64,000 bases of DNA from Platycnemis pennipes (Eukaryota; Arthropoda; Insecta; Odonata; Platycnemididae), in contig OW121848.1 in NCBI GenBank assembly GCA_933228895.1, positions 98,599,470 to 98,663,469 on the forward strand, given 5' to 3'. The notes below the pieces were generated by a model. It saw nothing but the letters and a program-made list of their open reading frames with translations. It searched no databases and was not told where the DNA came from. The position numbers were made by a program, and so were the translations under genes. Positions 23,580 to 34,775 of this stretch are shown piece after piece. Every line of letters starts with the position of its first letter. The stretch's first letter is position 1.

Positions 23580-26327
23580 CAGGGCCGGTTCTAGGCCCAA
23601 GCGACACAAGTGATCGCTTGGGGCGCCAAGCTGAGAGGGGCGCCACATTGTGACAAAAGAATAAACATACTCTGTAATTTTTTGCAAATATACAAAAAGT
23701 GAATAACAAAATTTTAACCATAATGTTTATGGCACTAACAGGGATACTATATGTGCGGTTCACGTAAGAGCAAACACTCTGCGACGAAGAATAGCTAAAC
23801 TCTCTGCACATATATTCAATGTCTGAGGCTCAATTTGGTGGAAATTCGTAGTCATTAATAAAGAATATGTAGTAACATCTTACAAGATTTATTTGGTATA
23901 CAACCGGTTTCATCACATAGGCACCTGGGATGTCGCCTATGCAATGATATCGGTCGTATACTAAATAATCTCATTCTATAAGTTACAAAGCAATCTTTAT
24001 TCTAGAATGCATGCTCTTGTTCTGTGTACATGTTACCAATTTAAAATGGGTACTTTTTTCGGGTGCATTTGTCAATATCAGTATTTTATTAATATCTTTT
24101 GATTCACTAACGAAAATGTCTGACAAAAAGAAATCGTCTAGTGCCTTTTATCGAAAAAGAAGAACGCAAGAAATTGAAGAAAATCAGAAACAAGCTAAGG
24201 CAATGAGAATTTTTTTCACGCTGCCATCTACAAGCATGGAACCATCTAACAGAGAAACACAGAGTTCCGGTGATGACAGTGGAACTACAACTGTCTCTTG
24301 TAGAGTAGAAGCTATACCAATACAAGAAAGAACTTATTTCATTTGTTTATTGCTAATTTGTCACCAAACTTATATTCTGGTTTGTATTTTTAAAATTTAA
24401 CTTTAAAACAAAATTTAAATGAATACTTTTTAATTTTAAAAGTATAAAAACTTTTTATTAAATTCAGGAGAGATTGGCCACCAAATATGCAAAATTCAAT
24501 GGTATCCTTAAAAAACACTGGAGAAATATTTTATTATTTATGAGTAAGGATGAATAAATCAAGTTTCTTTGTTTTTATCGTAAATAATAGTCCCCAATAG
24601 AAATGGAATGTGGCAGTGCCAGTGATTTGATTGGGATGTCAGAATGTGCTGAACCTAATGATAATCTAGATGAATCCAATCCTCTTGTCTGACAAAGGTG
24701 CGGTGATTTTCATAGCAAACATACATAAATCGTATTCAATATTTTAAAACTTACGTTTAGCATTGTAATTGTAGGAAGAACCACCTGCCGCACCTATTTG
24801 TTGACTTGTCTACTGATGATTGCGGAAAATGGCCTGATAAAATTACTGATGGCATGCGAAAAACAATTGTAGAAAGAGGCCCTTTTCAAGTAACTGATGC
24901 TGAATTTTCTGCCGATAATACTGGTAGAAGATTTACTCCAGCAAACTACAAAGGGAAATTATCTAACGGAGAAGAAATCTGCAGAGAGTGGTAGATTTAT
25001 TGTTTCAAAAATTCAATTTTTGGTTATTGTTATAAACTAATTAGTGCTGAAAGTATCTCATTTTCTGGCACATCTGGATTATCAGACTGACGAAATATGT
25101 CCGGATTTCTAGCCCAACATGATAAATCCCCTAGCCATTTGAAAGCATGCCAATCATGGTGAGAATTTCATCTGCGCTTACGCCTAGGTAAAACAATTGA
25201 TGCAAACCAAAGTTTGCAAACCATTCATGGTGACAGTGAACATTGGTATGAAGTATTGAAAAGGTTACTTTATGCAATGCAAAAACCTTGGGACTCAGGG
25301 ATTGGCATTTCGAGGAACAAATGATTCACTATTTAAAAAGAATAAGGGGAATTTCTTGAAATTAATAGAGCACATTGCCACATTTGATGTTTTCTTCAAA
25401 GAACACTTGCGAAGAGCAAGTTCTAATGAAGCCAGTATTCATTATCTTAGCAAAAACATATAAAATGAATTCATTACTGTGTTATCAACATGCATTCAAG
25501 ATCATATTTTACATGAACTTAAAAAAGTGTCATACTACTCAATATTATTTGACTCTACCCTAGATGTCATTCATGCAGAACAGGTGTCGATCATCATTCG
25601 TTTATTACAAGCAGTGAAGAAATAGCTATTAAAGAACATTTCCTTGGTTTTATTCCAGTTACAGACACTACTGGTGAAGGCCTAACTGACATTCTCTTGA
25701 ACAAGTTGATAAGACGGACTGGTCTGTCACATTAGCCATTGAAAGCGACACTTTGAAGTTAATTGACACATATTCTATTTTGAAAGATTCTGCGAATTTA
25801 AAGGCTAGAAAAATTTCAGTATAATTTTTTTGCTCAAAAGAACAATATTTAAGATATACACAATAAAAATTTAACAAATATATAAGCTATTGTATTACTT
25901 TGTTTCATTTATAATTTTTTAATACTACGAACTTGTTCTTTTAACTCACTATCTACTCTCTAGTTTCCTATAAGTTTATTAATTAGAATTAAAACATCTT
26001 TTTTAAAGTTCTAAATGTATCAAAATCAATAAAGTATTTCTTTGGGCATTTGTTTCTATTCTGTAAAATATTTGAAAAATGGCAGTAGCCCCTTGAGAAA
26101 AATCAATAAAATGACGGCGGAATGTCTTCACAATATTTAATATAAATGAAGATATAATCCTTGTCCATAAGGTGTAAGTAGGAGTTTATTATTTTTAGGG
26201 TTGAAGGTCCTATTAAGATCGTAAAAAACAACAAAAACACTATTATTTACGAGGGGAGCCAAAAAAAATGGTTGGGGCACCAAACGCTATCCCGCTTGTG
26301 CGGAAAAATCCTCTCGGACCAGCCCTG
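23580..26327 (+). mobile_element. inner hAT element with ZMYM1-type transposase remains
   Basis: Termini CAGGGCCGGTTC and CAGGGCTGGTCC (complement of the right end) are inverted repeats. The 8-bp target duplication ACTATTAA is perfect (23572-23579 and 26328-26335), the hallmark of hAT transposition. The 2748-bp interior keeps broken pieces of a ZMYM1-like transposase in the + direction. It is inserted in the MITE at 23437-26439. Confidence 0.92.
24116..25730 (+). pseudogene. decayed hAT (ZMYM1-like) transposase
   Basis: The N-terminal basic region begins MSDKKKSSSAFYRKRRTQEI at 24116. After a gap comes a TTF-type zinc-finger region at about 24780-25020 (HLFVDLSTDDCGKWPDKI, later EICREW). A DUF4371-like part follows at about 25270-25560 (GLAFRGTNDSLFKKNKGNFL, IEHIATFDVFFKEHLRRA). 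Matching frames shift several times and the rest of the catalytic domain and C-terminal dimerisation region are missing, so it cannot make an active transposase. Homology is inferred from remembered family motifs. Confidence 0.75.
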
Positions 26328-26447
26328 ACTATTAATACTCTGCTAATAAGCACCAGGTTACTTACAACTATATTTACATTTTTTCTCTCGTGAGGCCCCC
26401 GGTGGCCGCCGGGTATGCCATATGGTAAATACGACCCTGTTAACAGG

Positions 26448-26720
26448 GGTCAATCACAAACAGTAGTGGGACTTCTAACCAGGCACTACCAAGTAATGAG
26501 GTACCTACACCTCCTGGGAATTGCAGATTCACCCAGGATGCACGTGGTGCAAAGAAGAGGGTGAAATCACATCCCACATATTATGAGTGTCCTGCTGTGA
26601 TGAGAACTTGGAATAAGTACCTGTGTACACAATTCATGGAGCCCAAGGAGGTTAGGGAACTCCCCACAGGGGACTTGTTGGCTTTCAGCAAGACAATTGG
26701 CCTCCATGGGTAATTCACCA
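26448..26720 (+). pseudogene. jockey/I-type LINE C-terminus (right half of the split element)
   Basis: Directly after the MITE target duplication the frame reads GQSQTVVGLLTRHYQVMRYL and continues with a C-x-x-C...H...C zinc-knuckle-like stretch. This is the usual region after RNase H in non-LTR elements. It continues the LINE relic that ends at 23428. Frames are broken by shifts. Confidence 0.7.
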
Positions 26721-26814
26721 GAAAAGGGTGGTTGGTACAATTGACCAATAAGTCTAATTGCCTCAGGGTCTCCTTATGAAGAACTCCACCAAGTAATTCT
26801 ATCTATCTAGACAA

Positions 26815-27190
26815 GGTACTGACCAGAAATCTCTTAAGGTCAGTAAAAAGAAAACAAAGTTAATGGTTATACAGTAGAGGAGCAAAGGCCAAGATGAATT
26901 TTTAACTCCGGATACAAAACCTAGAAGAGGTGAAAGAGAATTGCTAACTGGGAAGCCATATATCAGTGAAAGATGAAGCAAGAAGGAAATAGTCAGTAGA
27001 CTAGCCCAAGTGAAGAGAGTATTCTATGAAAAGAAGAATCTACTCATGGCTGGATATGCTTGGAAGTAAGGAAACTTGCATCTGGAACATACTTTTTTAT
27101 GGCATTGAGGCATAGATGATAATAAGAGCAGAGGAGTCAAGGCTGGAAGAATGCGGGGCTACACATACTTGGTGAATCAGCTAGTCATTT
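26815..27190 (+). pseudogene. RTE-type LINE C-terminal relic
   Basis: Broken + frames match the C-terminal part of the intact LINE at 31-34 kb: RLAQVKRVFYEKKNLL corresponds to RIALAKEAFTRRREL, followed by pieces resembling SLIWSVALYGAETWALRKEDENRL. Many stops and shifts. Confidence 0.6.
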
Positions 27191-28361
27191 CAGAAGGGTG
27201 AATGTATCAAAAGGGTAAATGTATGGTATATAAAAGAGAGAACCTTGATTTCTATGAATAGGATGACATTAGCCCATTTCTGGAAGGTTTTTAAAAACTC
27301 CACAGAGAATTGAAGCAGCAGATTTATGCTGATGGATGTCAAAGATAAATTTCAAGGGACAAGTACAACAAAATCGAATTGTGCAAAGAATATGGATAGG
27401 AAATAATTATCTCAATTGTAGCATACATATATTCTTATAGCAACTTTAATATATATGTCTACTCCGACTAAAATGTGTTTTCAAATGATAAATTTTGTTA
27501 GACAAAAACCATCCAGGGGCAAGGGAAACAAGGGAAATGCTATCCAAATAAAACTGGCTTTAAAAAGACACAGACAGCAAAAGAGAATGGGAGAAAAAAG
27601 CAAAATACATAGCACTATATCCACAAGTTAAGGCACTACTGTTTAAGGTACCAGAATTGGGCACCAGACTTTTGAAAATTCACATGAACTGGCAGAAATG
27701 ATGAAGTAAATATAATAAAGCTCAAAGAAACGAGAGAAATATAGAAATGTTAATGGAAGGATAGGAAATCTTCAAGGTTTACTTTTTTAATGCTCTCTTT
27801 CATAAAGCTAGAGCTAAAAATGATTTTACAGATTAATCACAACACACAAAATAAGAAATTAACTCATATCATCGAGGCCACAACTTGTTACTGGTTACAT
27901 TGATGATATCTCAAGAAGTGATATTTAACAGCCTTAAGAGGAAATATGAAGCAATTATAAGATCATCAAATGCCAAGCAATGATGAGAGACTACACATTA
28001 GGAAAATTTTGCTGAATCGGTGAGACAACAGTGGATAAGGAGAGTGTGGATTTAATAATTGTGGATTTTGAAGAGCAACAGAAGGAGAGCAGGATTTTTA
28101 TCAGATGCATTCCAGGTAGTGTGCTACATTAGGAGGAAGAATTGCACAATTGAACTGGCATGATTAGGTGATTCATGGGTATATTAGGAGTAGGTACTTA
28201 TCAAACAATTTTTATGCAGAAACCACAGCAAGTATTAAAAACAAGTATTTATCAAGTATGATAGGTTTAAAATATCCATTTGAACTTTGACACACAAAGA
28301 AGATAGATAGATTATATGTTTAGTGGAGTTCCTCATGGGGAAGTCCTGAGGTACTTACACC
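27191..28361. other. AT-rich, probably old LINE-derived sequence
   Basis: No intact frame. Near 28318-28350 a + frame reads FSGVPHGEVLRYL, resembling the GVPQGSVL box of LINE reverse transcriptases, directly before the MITE insertion at 28362. Confidence 0.35.
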
Positions 28362-28914
28362 TAGAGATGGGTAAATTACTGTAATTTTCTATTGAGGTTA
28401 ATTACCGTGGTAAATTACGCTAATTTTTGAAAATTACCATAATTTTCAGGTAATTTTAAGTTTTGAGCTGCAAATCCTTATCAGAGGACTCAAAACAAAA
28501 TCAAATAGCATTGAGATATAAATGCTGACACTTATATCTAACATATCATGACGTTTACCTATTATAACTCATTAAAAAAATTATAACAAATTTGTCAGTG
28601 ACACGCAATTTGCCTCTCTTTTTTCACACTATGAGAAATTTTCGTTCAAGAGACATACCTCTGCACAATGTGCATTTGTTATTTTACTCTGAATTAATCA
28701 CGGACACAATTTGTAAACAAAATCGTTTTAGCTACTTAATTTATAATATCACCCATTCCAATGGTTTCTTCATGAGGTAGAAATTTTCTGAAAAAGAACT
28801 TTTCTGAAAATTACAGTTAATTACGGTAATTTTCAGAGGTGTTAGTAATTTACGAAAAATACCATGGTAATTCATGAAAATTACCACAGTAATTTACCGA
28901 GTTGCCCATCTCTA
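28362..28914. mobile_element. non-autonomous hAT MITE, 553 bp
   Basis: The left end is TAGAGATGGGTAAATTACTG and the complement of the right end is TAGAGATGGGCAACTCGGTA, then AATTACTGTGGTAATTTTC. Flanking 8-mers are CTTACACC (28354-28361) and CTTAGACC (28915-28922), a target duplication with one difference. The arms are built of many copies of GGTAATTTTC-like motifs. No transposase. Confidence 0.85.
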
Positions 28915-28924
28915 CTTAGACCTA

Positions 28925-29790
28925 TTGATCCATTGTGCCAATCGCCCTATTGCTAGAATCACCCATGAAGGTCAATCATCAAAGGGCCAAAGGGTCCCCT
29001 ATTGGGATTTCCATAACTTCCCCAGGTGCTACTAATGGTGTACTCAGGTCCCTAATCCGATTACTAATAACAGGAGAACATTTGCCTTGTATGTGGGGTG
29101 TGGTTTCATCCTCTTGATCATGTCACCAGAATCTGATTGAATCTGATTCCCAGGACCATCACTTGACAGTGCCTTGTAAGTAGTTCCACTATAATTCATA
29201 ATTGACCCATAATTAGTGTGAAGAGTCTCTTTGCAAGCCCAGGCCTTGGTTCTCCTATGTGTCACCTGTTGTAGCCTATAGGTGGTTTGTCAGATCTCAG
29301 AATGCCAAGCAAAGTCCCACCTCCTGATCTTTGCTATCACTATTTAGGTTGCAATAGGCTCTGGTTTAATTGGGTTGTTGCTGGGTCCAGCTTTTGTCAG
29401 TTCATCAGCCATATCTTTTCTGGTTATGCCCACATGGTCTGGCATCCAGAAAAGTTCCACCTTACCACACCAACCCATCACATTGAGTGCCATGTGACAC
29501 TCCAGCAGCTGTGATTTGCACCATGGTAATGTCACGCCTTATAAAGCTGCCTGACTATCAGTACATCTATGATCAGTCTGATAAATATCCCAGCCTCTTT
29601 AATGGCATATGTATAGATCAGAAGAGCATGTACATATACCTGGAGATAAGCAGTGTATTTCCTCTAAGGGACTCAGATATTTCTGGAGGGCTACCTCCAT
29701 GGATCCCTGCTCCCACTCTTCCTTCTTTCCCAGAGCCATCTATATACCATACATCAGCCCCAAGTGAAGTTTCTTCCCTTCCTTTGTAAT
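28925..29790 (-). pseudogene. jockey/I-type LINE RNase H domain relic
   Basis: On the - strand the start of an RNase H fold can be read (DGSGKEGRVGAGIHGG, near 29780-29730). Its end follows at 29460-29370 (VELFWMPDHVGITRKDMADE, with ELTKAG after it; usual form VPGHxGIxGNExADELA). Several stops lie between. It is a separate copy from the + strand element at 23-26.7 kb. Confidence 0.7.
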
Positions 29791-31223
29791 CCTTTGCTCT
29801 CTATTTTAGATATGGGAACACACATGATAGATCACAGACATATCAAGAAGATAGTCATGAATCCCTTAGCCTGATGATTAATAGGTTATCAGCTGAGAGG
29901 AGAGGTGCTAGAAATTAATGAGAGTGAATGAAATATGATGAGTTTCATGTTAAACTTTGTACAGATGCAGTGTACAATAGGAAGTTCAAAATACCTACAT
30001 CAAAATCAGGAAAATATTTGGTACTTCATTCCCTTTAAACAAGGTTAACTTTAGTGGAACTGAAGTGCCAACCAATTGTAGACATAGACAGAATAAAAAA
30101 AAATTTCCTTGCCCAGTGTTTAATGCCATAGGCCACACCCCTCCCCTTGCTCACTCTCCCAAGGATGACTAGTGATGCACTAGTAAGCATTAGGCATTAC
30201 TAATGAGGGTGTACTACCGAGTACTAGAGAGTACTGACATGTTTCGGAGACCAAAGTGCCCTGGTTGCCTCTCTCCACTTCATTAAAGCATCACTAGCAT
30301 TTATCAGATGGTAAATCTCCCTTCTTGTGCCTCGGGGGCTACAGCCCTCCCCTCTCACTTCCACACAGTTCAGAGGCTAAATATAAGCAATGTACAAGAA
30401 AAGGGGTACTTCAATGGTTATCTTTGGGTGACTGCTTGGAGGATGAAGACTTCACTACCAATTGGTATTACCCTCAGGTGACCACATAAAGAATGTAGGC
30501 TTTTTCAATGGTTACCATTCTGTGACCATGACAGCAAGCAGGGATCTGCTCTGATTACAACTGTGTCTCTAGGCCCACTGTGTCTTGACACAACCTTGCC
30601 ACAAACCCACTTGACCTAATTCTTCTTGGAGCGTAGTGCTGCCACCACAAGACAAGGATTAGCCAGTGGAACAATGTTAGAATCCATCAGTAAATAAAGG
30701 CTCCACTCTTCTTCTTTAAACTTGATGTAATTATTTGTTGGTCTAATACTCCCCTACATTGCTCAGTATTATGATATCAGAACAATTTCCCCTATGCATC
30801 CTTATGCTCCTTCCACTGAATTTATTTTTGCTCAGTTGGTTTTTTATCATAAATGTGTAAGAAAAGTGTTTAATAAGAAATTTGGATAGTATATTTTACA
30901 CTACATGTATACAGTATATACATTCCAAGAGAAATATCACAATAGGAGTAGAGACAAGATATGAAGATATTCCACACACTTGAATAATAAGAATCTTTAC
31001 TATTATCCAAATGAATTTCCAGGCGGTAAAAAGAGAAATGGATAACAGCCATTTATAGACATGAAGGCATGTAAGACTCCAAATGCATGAAGGCAGTTCA
31101 TAGCACCTCAAGAAATTCAGAGAGATGAAAGGTGTGAGTAGAGGAGTACCTTTACAGTGCCACCAAATTTTAGCTATGCTGGCAAGAAGGGACAGTGGGA
31201 TTTTAGCAAAAACGTAACTCTTC
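29791..31223. other. AT-rich sequence with a possible LTR-retroelement trace
   Basis: Around 30675-30790 there is TGTTAGAATCC...CCCCTACA followed by ATGATATCAGAAC, resembling the end of a copia-type LTR and its initiator-methionine tRNA primer site (TGGTATCAGAGC). Nothing else of such an element was found. Confidence 0.25.
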
Positions 31224-31234
31224 AGAAAAGAAAT

Positions 31235-34200
31235 TATTATTATTATAAGTATTCTACCGGTGAAGGTAGGTTTAAATGGACATTTAATTCTTCCCACCCC
31301 CTAAATTTCACACGATGTCCCTCTTCAGCCCCTCATACCTTCTGCCACCTATCATTCCATCCAAGCTACCCGTTCTTCTTCTCCCTCTTCCCCGCTTACC
31401 CAACACTCTTCCCTCAATCACTTCCTTCAAAACACCATCCCCTTTTATTACCTTTTCCATCCACACCTTCTGCCTTCTCCTAATTTCATCTATCAAATTT
31501 CTTTCCTCTCCTACCAATTCTAGCACTTCATCGTTCGTCTTCCTTTCGACCCACTTTATTTTCTCCATTCTTCTCCACACCCACATTTCAAAAGCCCTAA
31601 GTCTATTTTCATCTTCTTTTCGCAAAGCCCACGTTTCCGCCCCATATAGTGCAACGCTCCATATTAAACTTTTCACTAGTCTTTTCTTCACTTCCCTACT
31701 CGAGGCCCCTGTCATTAGCTCACGCCTACGAGTAAAGGCTTCTTTTGCCAATGCAATTCTCCTTCTCACTTCAATGCTGCTATACCCTTTTTCTTCCAGC
31801 ACACTACCTAGATAGGTAAATTGCTCTACCTGCTCTAGCTTCTGACCTCCCACTTTTATCGTTATGCTGGCTCTTTTTGTTCTCGAAAACCGCATTACTT
31901 TCGTTTTCTTCTGGTTTATCTTCATCCCGTATCTTTCGCACTGTCCCTGCAACGCATCCAGCATTTTTTGCAAGCCACGGGCAGACTGGCATACTAGCGC
32001 TTGGTCATCCGCAAACCTCACTGATTTTATCCATTTCCCCCCGACCTTCACTCCAGCCTCCAGTTCATCCCAAGCCCTTCTCACCATTTCCTCCGAGTAT
32101 ATGTTGAAAAGTACCGGTGATAAAGGACAGCCCTGCCTAACTCCCCTCCCTATTGTTGCCCAATCCGATTCTCCATCTGCTACTCTCACTTGCGCCTTCT
32201 GCGCCATATATAAATTCCGAATCAGTCTCCTGTCTCTCCAGTCTACTCCTATCTTCCGCAATATTTCCATTAACTTGTCCCACCTCACTCTGTCGAACGC
32301 CTTTTCGAAATCAACAAAGCACGCGAATACGTCCTGATTGTATTCTAGGTTCCTTTCCACTAGTATTCTCATCACTGCAATCGCATCCCGAGTGGCCCTC
32401 CCCTTCCGAAATCCAAACTGATCCTCGCCTAGAAATTCATTTGCTCTCTTTTCCATTCTCCTATTGATGATTCTAAGCACTACCTTTGCCGCATGAGAAA
32501 TCAAACTTATCGTTCTATAGTCTTCACATTCCTTTGTCACCCTCTTTTTCGGTATAGGTATCAGCACGGTTTTTACAAAATCCTCCGGCCAAGCCCCCTC
32601 CTCGTATATTTTACGAACAAGTTCATAAAATCTGTCCCTTCCTCCTTTTCCTAGGTTCTTCAGAAGCTCAGCTGGGATGCTATCAACCCCCACCGCTTTT
32701 CCTGCCTTCATTTCTCGCAGTGCCTTCTCTATCTCACTATCCAGTATTCCGGGGCCCACGTCATCCTGATCTACGTCCTTTTCCTCTTCTATGTCCAAGT
32801 TGCTAGGCCTATTTTCGCTATCATACAGTTCCTCAACATATTCCCTCCAACGACGTTGGATCTCCTCTGGCTCCATTGCTAAATTTCCCTTTCTGTCTTT
32901 GATGCACGGGACCGTTTTCCATTTCTTATTTCCCGATAACATTCTAACCTTTGAGTACAGACTGCCTATTTCTCCTTCTCTCTGGAGTCTCTCCAGCTCC
33001 TCGCATTGCCGACTCCACCACTTTTCTCTTGCTCTCTTTGTATCTCTCCTAAGCCTGTTGTTAATCTCCTTATAACGCCTTTTGCCTAGCTCTGTATTTA
33101 CATTTTTCCATTTCCTTCTTTCATCTATCCTTTCCATCATTTCCGCTGTTACCCATGGTTTCTTGATCCTCCTAGTGTCTACTGTTCCTATTGTTTTCTC
33201 CGCTGCTTCTTTTATGCCCGTCTTTATCATTTCCCATCTTTCATCTATTGTTCCTCTTCCCTCCTCTTCCCTCATGCATCTATCCACAATCTCCTGGTAT
33301 TCCCTCCTCTTCCCTCCAATCAGTGCTCCTACATCCCACCTTTTTATTTTCCTTCCTACTTTCAACCTCTTTAGTCTCATCTCACATTTCATCACCACCA
33401 AGTTATGGTCGGAGTCGGCATCTGCACCTGGGAAACTATGCGAGTTCTTTACACTATTTCTGAATCTTTGCCTAATCATGATGTAGTCTAATTGGTACCT
33501 TCCAGTATCCCCCGGCATTTTCCACGTGTACCTACGCCTAGGGTGGTGTTTATACCACGTATTTGTAATCACTAAATTATTCCTCCTACAGAACTCCACT
33601 GCTTTCTCGCCCCGGTCATTCCTTACACCCAGACCATACTCCCCTACTTCACTTCCGTCCCTCCCTTCCCCTACTACAGCGTTCCAATCTCCCATAACTA
33701 TTAGGTTCTTCCTGCCCTTTACTTTCCCCATTACTTCTTCCAACTGGTCATATACTTCGTCAACTTCCTCTTCTCTATGCCCCCCTGTCGGCATGTAAAC
33801 CTGTACTACGACTACATTTTCCGGCTTAGCTTTGATTTCGATGGCTAGTATTCTATCGCTTACCTGTTCCACATTCAACACCCTTTTTCCTAATGTTGCA
33901 TTCAATACGACTGCTACTCCCCGCTCGCTCTCTTCCCCTCCACTGTATATAACCCTGTACTTTTCACTCCAGAAGTCCCCCTGGTCTCTCCATCTTACTT
34001 CGCTTAGTCCCAACAAATCGATCTTTCCCCTCTCCATTTCACGCTTAATGTTCTCTAGTTTTCCTGCCCTTAACATAGTCCTAACGTTCCATGTCCCGAT
34101 CCTTAGCATTGCTGCTCTCTTCTCTGGTTTATTCTTCGCCGCCGCTGCTGTTGCCGCTGCTGCTGTCATTCTTTTCGTGCAAGGATTTCGTGAGATGACG

Positions 34201-34618
34201 ACCGCAGAGTCCTTGCTTACCCTGCTGCCGGGCACGACACCCGTTCCACTAATTTGGTTCCGGGCCCCGTAGTTGCCAGGATTCAATTCTCTATTGTTCA
34301 AGTCCATTGTGATCTTGGGAGGGTTTAATTGAGGTGGTTTCCCGTTGCCTGCCTCAATAGTGTTTTTAACGTGACACCATCACTTGTTAGGCCGCCCCAC
34401 TGGGGTCAGATGCCTTCTCACAGCCGCCTCACTGAGGAACAGACGCTGCGAGTACGGTACGTGGACTACCTTTCGTCAGGCTCCTACCCTTCGACCTGTC
34501 TGGCATGGGTGACCCTACCAGGAGCAATATTAGTTACTCCCGCCAGTGTAGCTCTAGGGGTCACGGGAACACGCAAGACCCAATCCCACCACGACAAGGC
34601 GTAGTCCATGGGGAAGGG
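31235..34618 (-). mobile_element. full-length RTE-type LINE with intact ORF
   Basis: The element lies between two copies of the 11-bp target duplication AGAAAAGAAAT (31224-31234 and 34619-34629). Reading on the - strand: a 5' untranslated region of about 310 nt (34618-34308), one long ORF (34307-31308), a short 3' untranslated region and a (TAA)n-like tail (31235-31250). A tail of short tandem repeats rather than poly(A) is usual for RTE elements. The perfect flanking repeat, complete 5' end and open ORF mark a young insertion. Confidence 0.92.
31308..34307 (-). CDS. RTE-type endonuclease / reverse transcriptase, 999 aa
   Basis: Enzyme for target-primed reverse transcription of its own RNA. 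Residues about 67-305 form an APE-type endonuclease with its catalytic motifs in place: N74 in GTWNVRTM, E103 in LSEVRW, GDWN 206-209, D274 in YQLDYIMI, SDH 299-301. Residues about 560-800 are the reverse transcriptase: YRTISLISHAAK (597-608), GFRKGRATRD (632-641), FVDFEKAFD with D666, GVRQGCPLSPVLFNIY (722-737) and the catalytic FADD box 765-768. A thumb (YLGSVLEEKGYSSIEVRRRI) and a C-terminal region with ALYGAETWALRKEDENRL follow. There is no RNase H domain, as expected for RTE. The N-terminus has an alanine run (about 49-57) from a GCN repeat. The upstream Met is used; Met67 just before the endonuclease is an alternative. No stop or frameshift. Confidence 0.95.
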   Translation of the reverse strand: MDLNNRELNPGNYGARNQISGTGVVPGSRVSKDSAVVISRNPCTKRMTAAAATAAAAKNKPEKRAAMLRIGTWNVRTMLRAGKLENIKREMERGKIDLLGLSEVRWRDQGDFWSEKYRVIYSGGEESERGVAVVLNATLGKRVLNVEQVSDRILAIEIKAKPENVVVVQVYMPTGGHREEEVDEVYDQLEEVMGKVKGRKNLIVMGDWNAVVGEGRDGSEVGEYGLGVRNDRGEKAVEFCRRNNLVITNTWYKHHPRRRYTWKMPGDTGRYQLDYIMIRQRFRNSVKNSHSFPGADADSDHNLVVMKCEMRLKRLKVGRKIKRWDVGALIGGKRREYQEIVDRCMREEEGRGTIDERWEMIKTGIKEAAEKTIGTVDTRRIKKPWVTAEMMERIDERRKWKNVNTELGKRRYKEINNRLRRDTKRAREKWWSRQCEELERLQREGEIGSLYSKVRMLSGNKKWKTVPCIKDRKGNLAMEPEEIQRRWREYVEELYDSENRPSNLDIEEEKDVDQDDVGPGILDSEIEKALREMKAGKAVGVDSIPAELLKNLGKGGRDRFYELVRKIYEEGAWPEDFVKTVLIPIPKKRVTKECEDYRTISLISHAAKVVLRIINRRMEKRANEFLGEDQFGFRKGRATRDAIAVMRILVERNLEYNQDVFACFVDFEKAFDRVRWDKLMEILRKIGVDWRDRRLIRNLYMAQKAQVRVADGESDWATIGRGVRQGCPLSPVLFNIYSEEMVRRAWDELEAGVKVGGKWIKSVRFADDQALVCQSARGLQKMLDALQGQCERYGMKINQKKTKVMRFSRTKRASITIKVGGQKLEQVEQFTYLGSVLEEKGYSSIEVRRRIALAKEAFTRRRELMTGASSREVKKRLVKSLIWSVALYGAETWALRKEDENRLRAFEMWVWRRMEKIKWVERKTNDEVLELVGEERNLIDEIRRRQKVWMEKVIKGDGVLKEVIEGRVLGKRGRGRRRTGSLDGMIGGRRYEGLKRDIV

Positions 34619-34775
34619 AGAAAAGAAATACTCCGAAAAATTTAATTTTTCACATATCAATTTGAAATATCCTGTAATTTTCAAACAATGAAATATTCAC
34701 TGCCAATAAAATTGTTTTAGTTTTAATATGGATAAAATAGATGGTTTTTGGCGTCACTTTATGGAATTTACTTGT

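Larger units (their letters stand above)
23437..26439. mobile_element. outer hAT-type MITE, split by a second hAT
   Basis: Termini CAGGGACCTATTTA (left) and CAGGGTCGTATTTA (complement of right) form inverted repeats. The 8-bp target duplication TTAACAGG is perfect (23429-23436 and 26440-26447). Without the inner element and its extra target copy this MITE is about 240 bp and non-coding. It sits inside the decayed LINE whose halves flank it. Both arms contain GAGGCCCCCGG. Confidence 0.88.

Noticed and set aside
31315..34272. Several + strand ORFs of 70-166 codons across the LINE
   Set aside because: They are antisense to the intact 999-codon LINE ORF, are Ser/Pro/Leu-rich and have no motifs.
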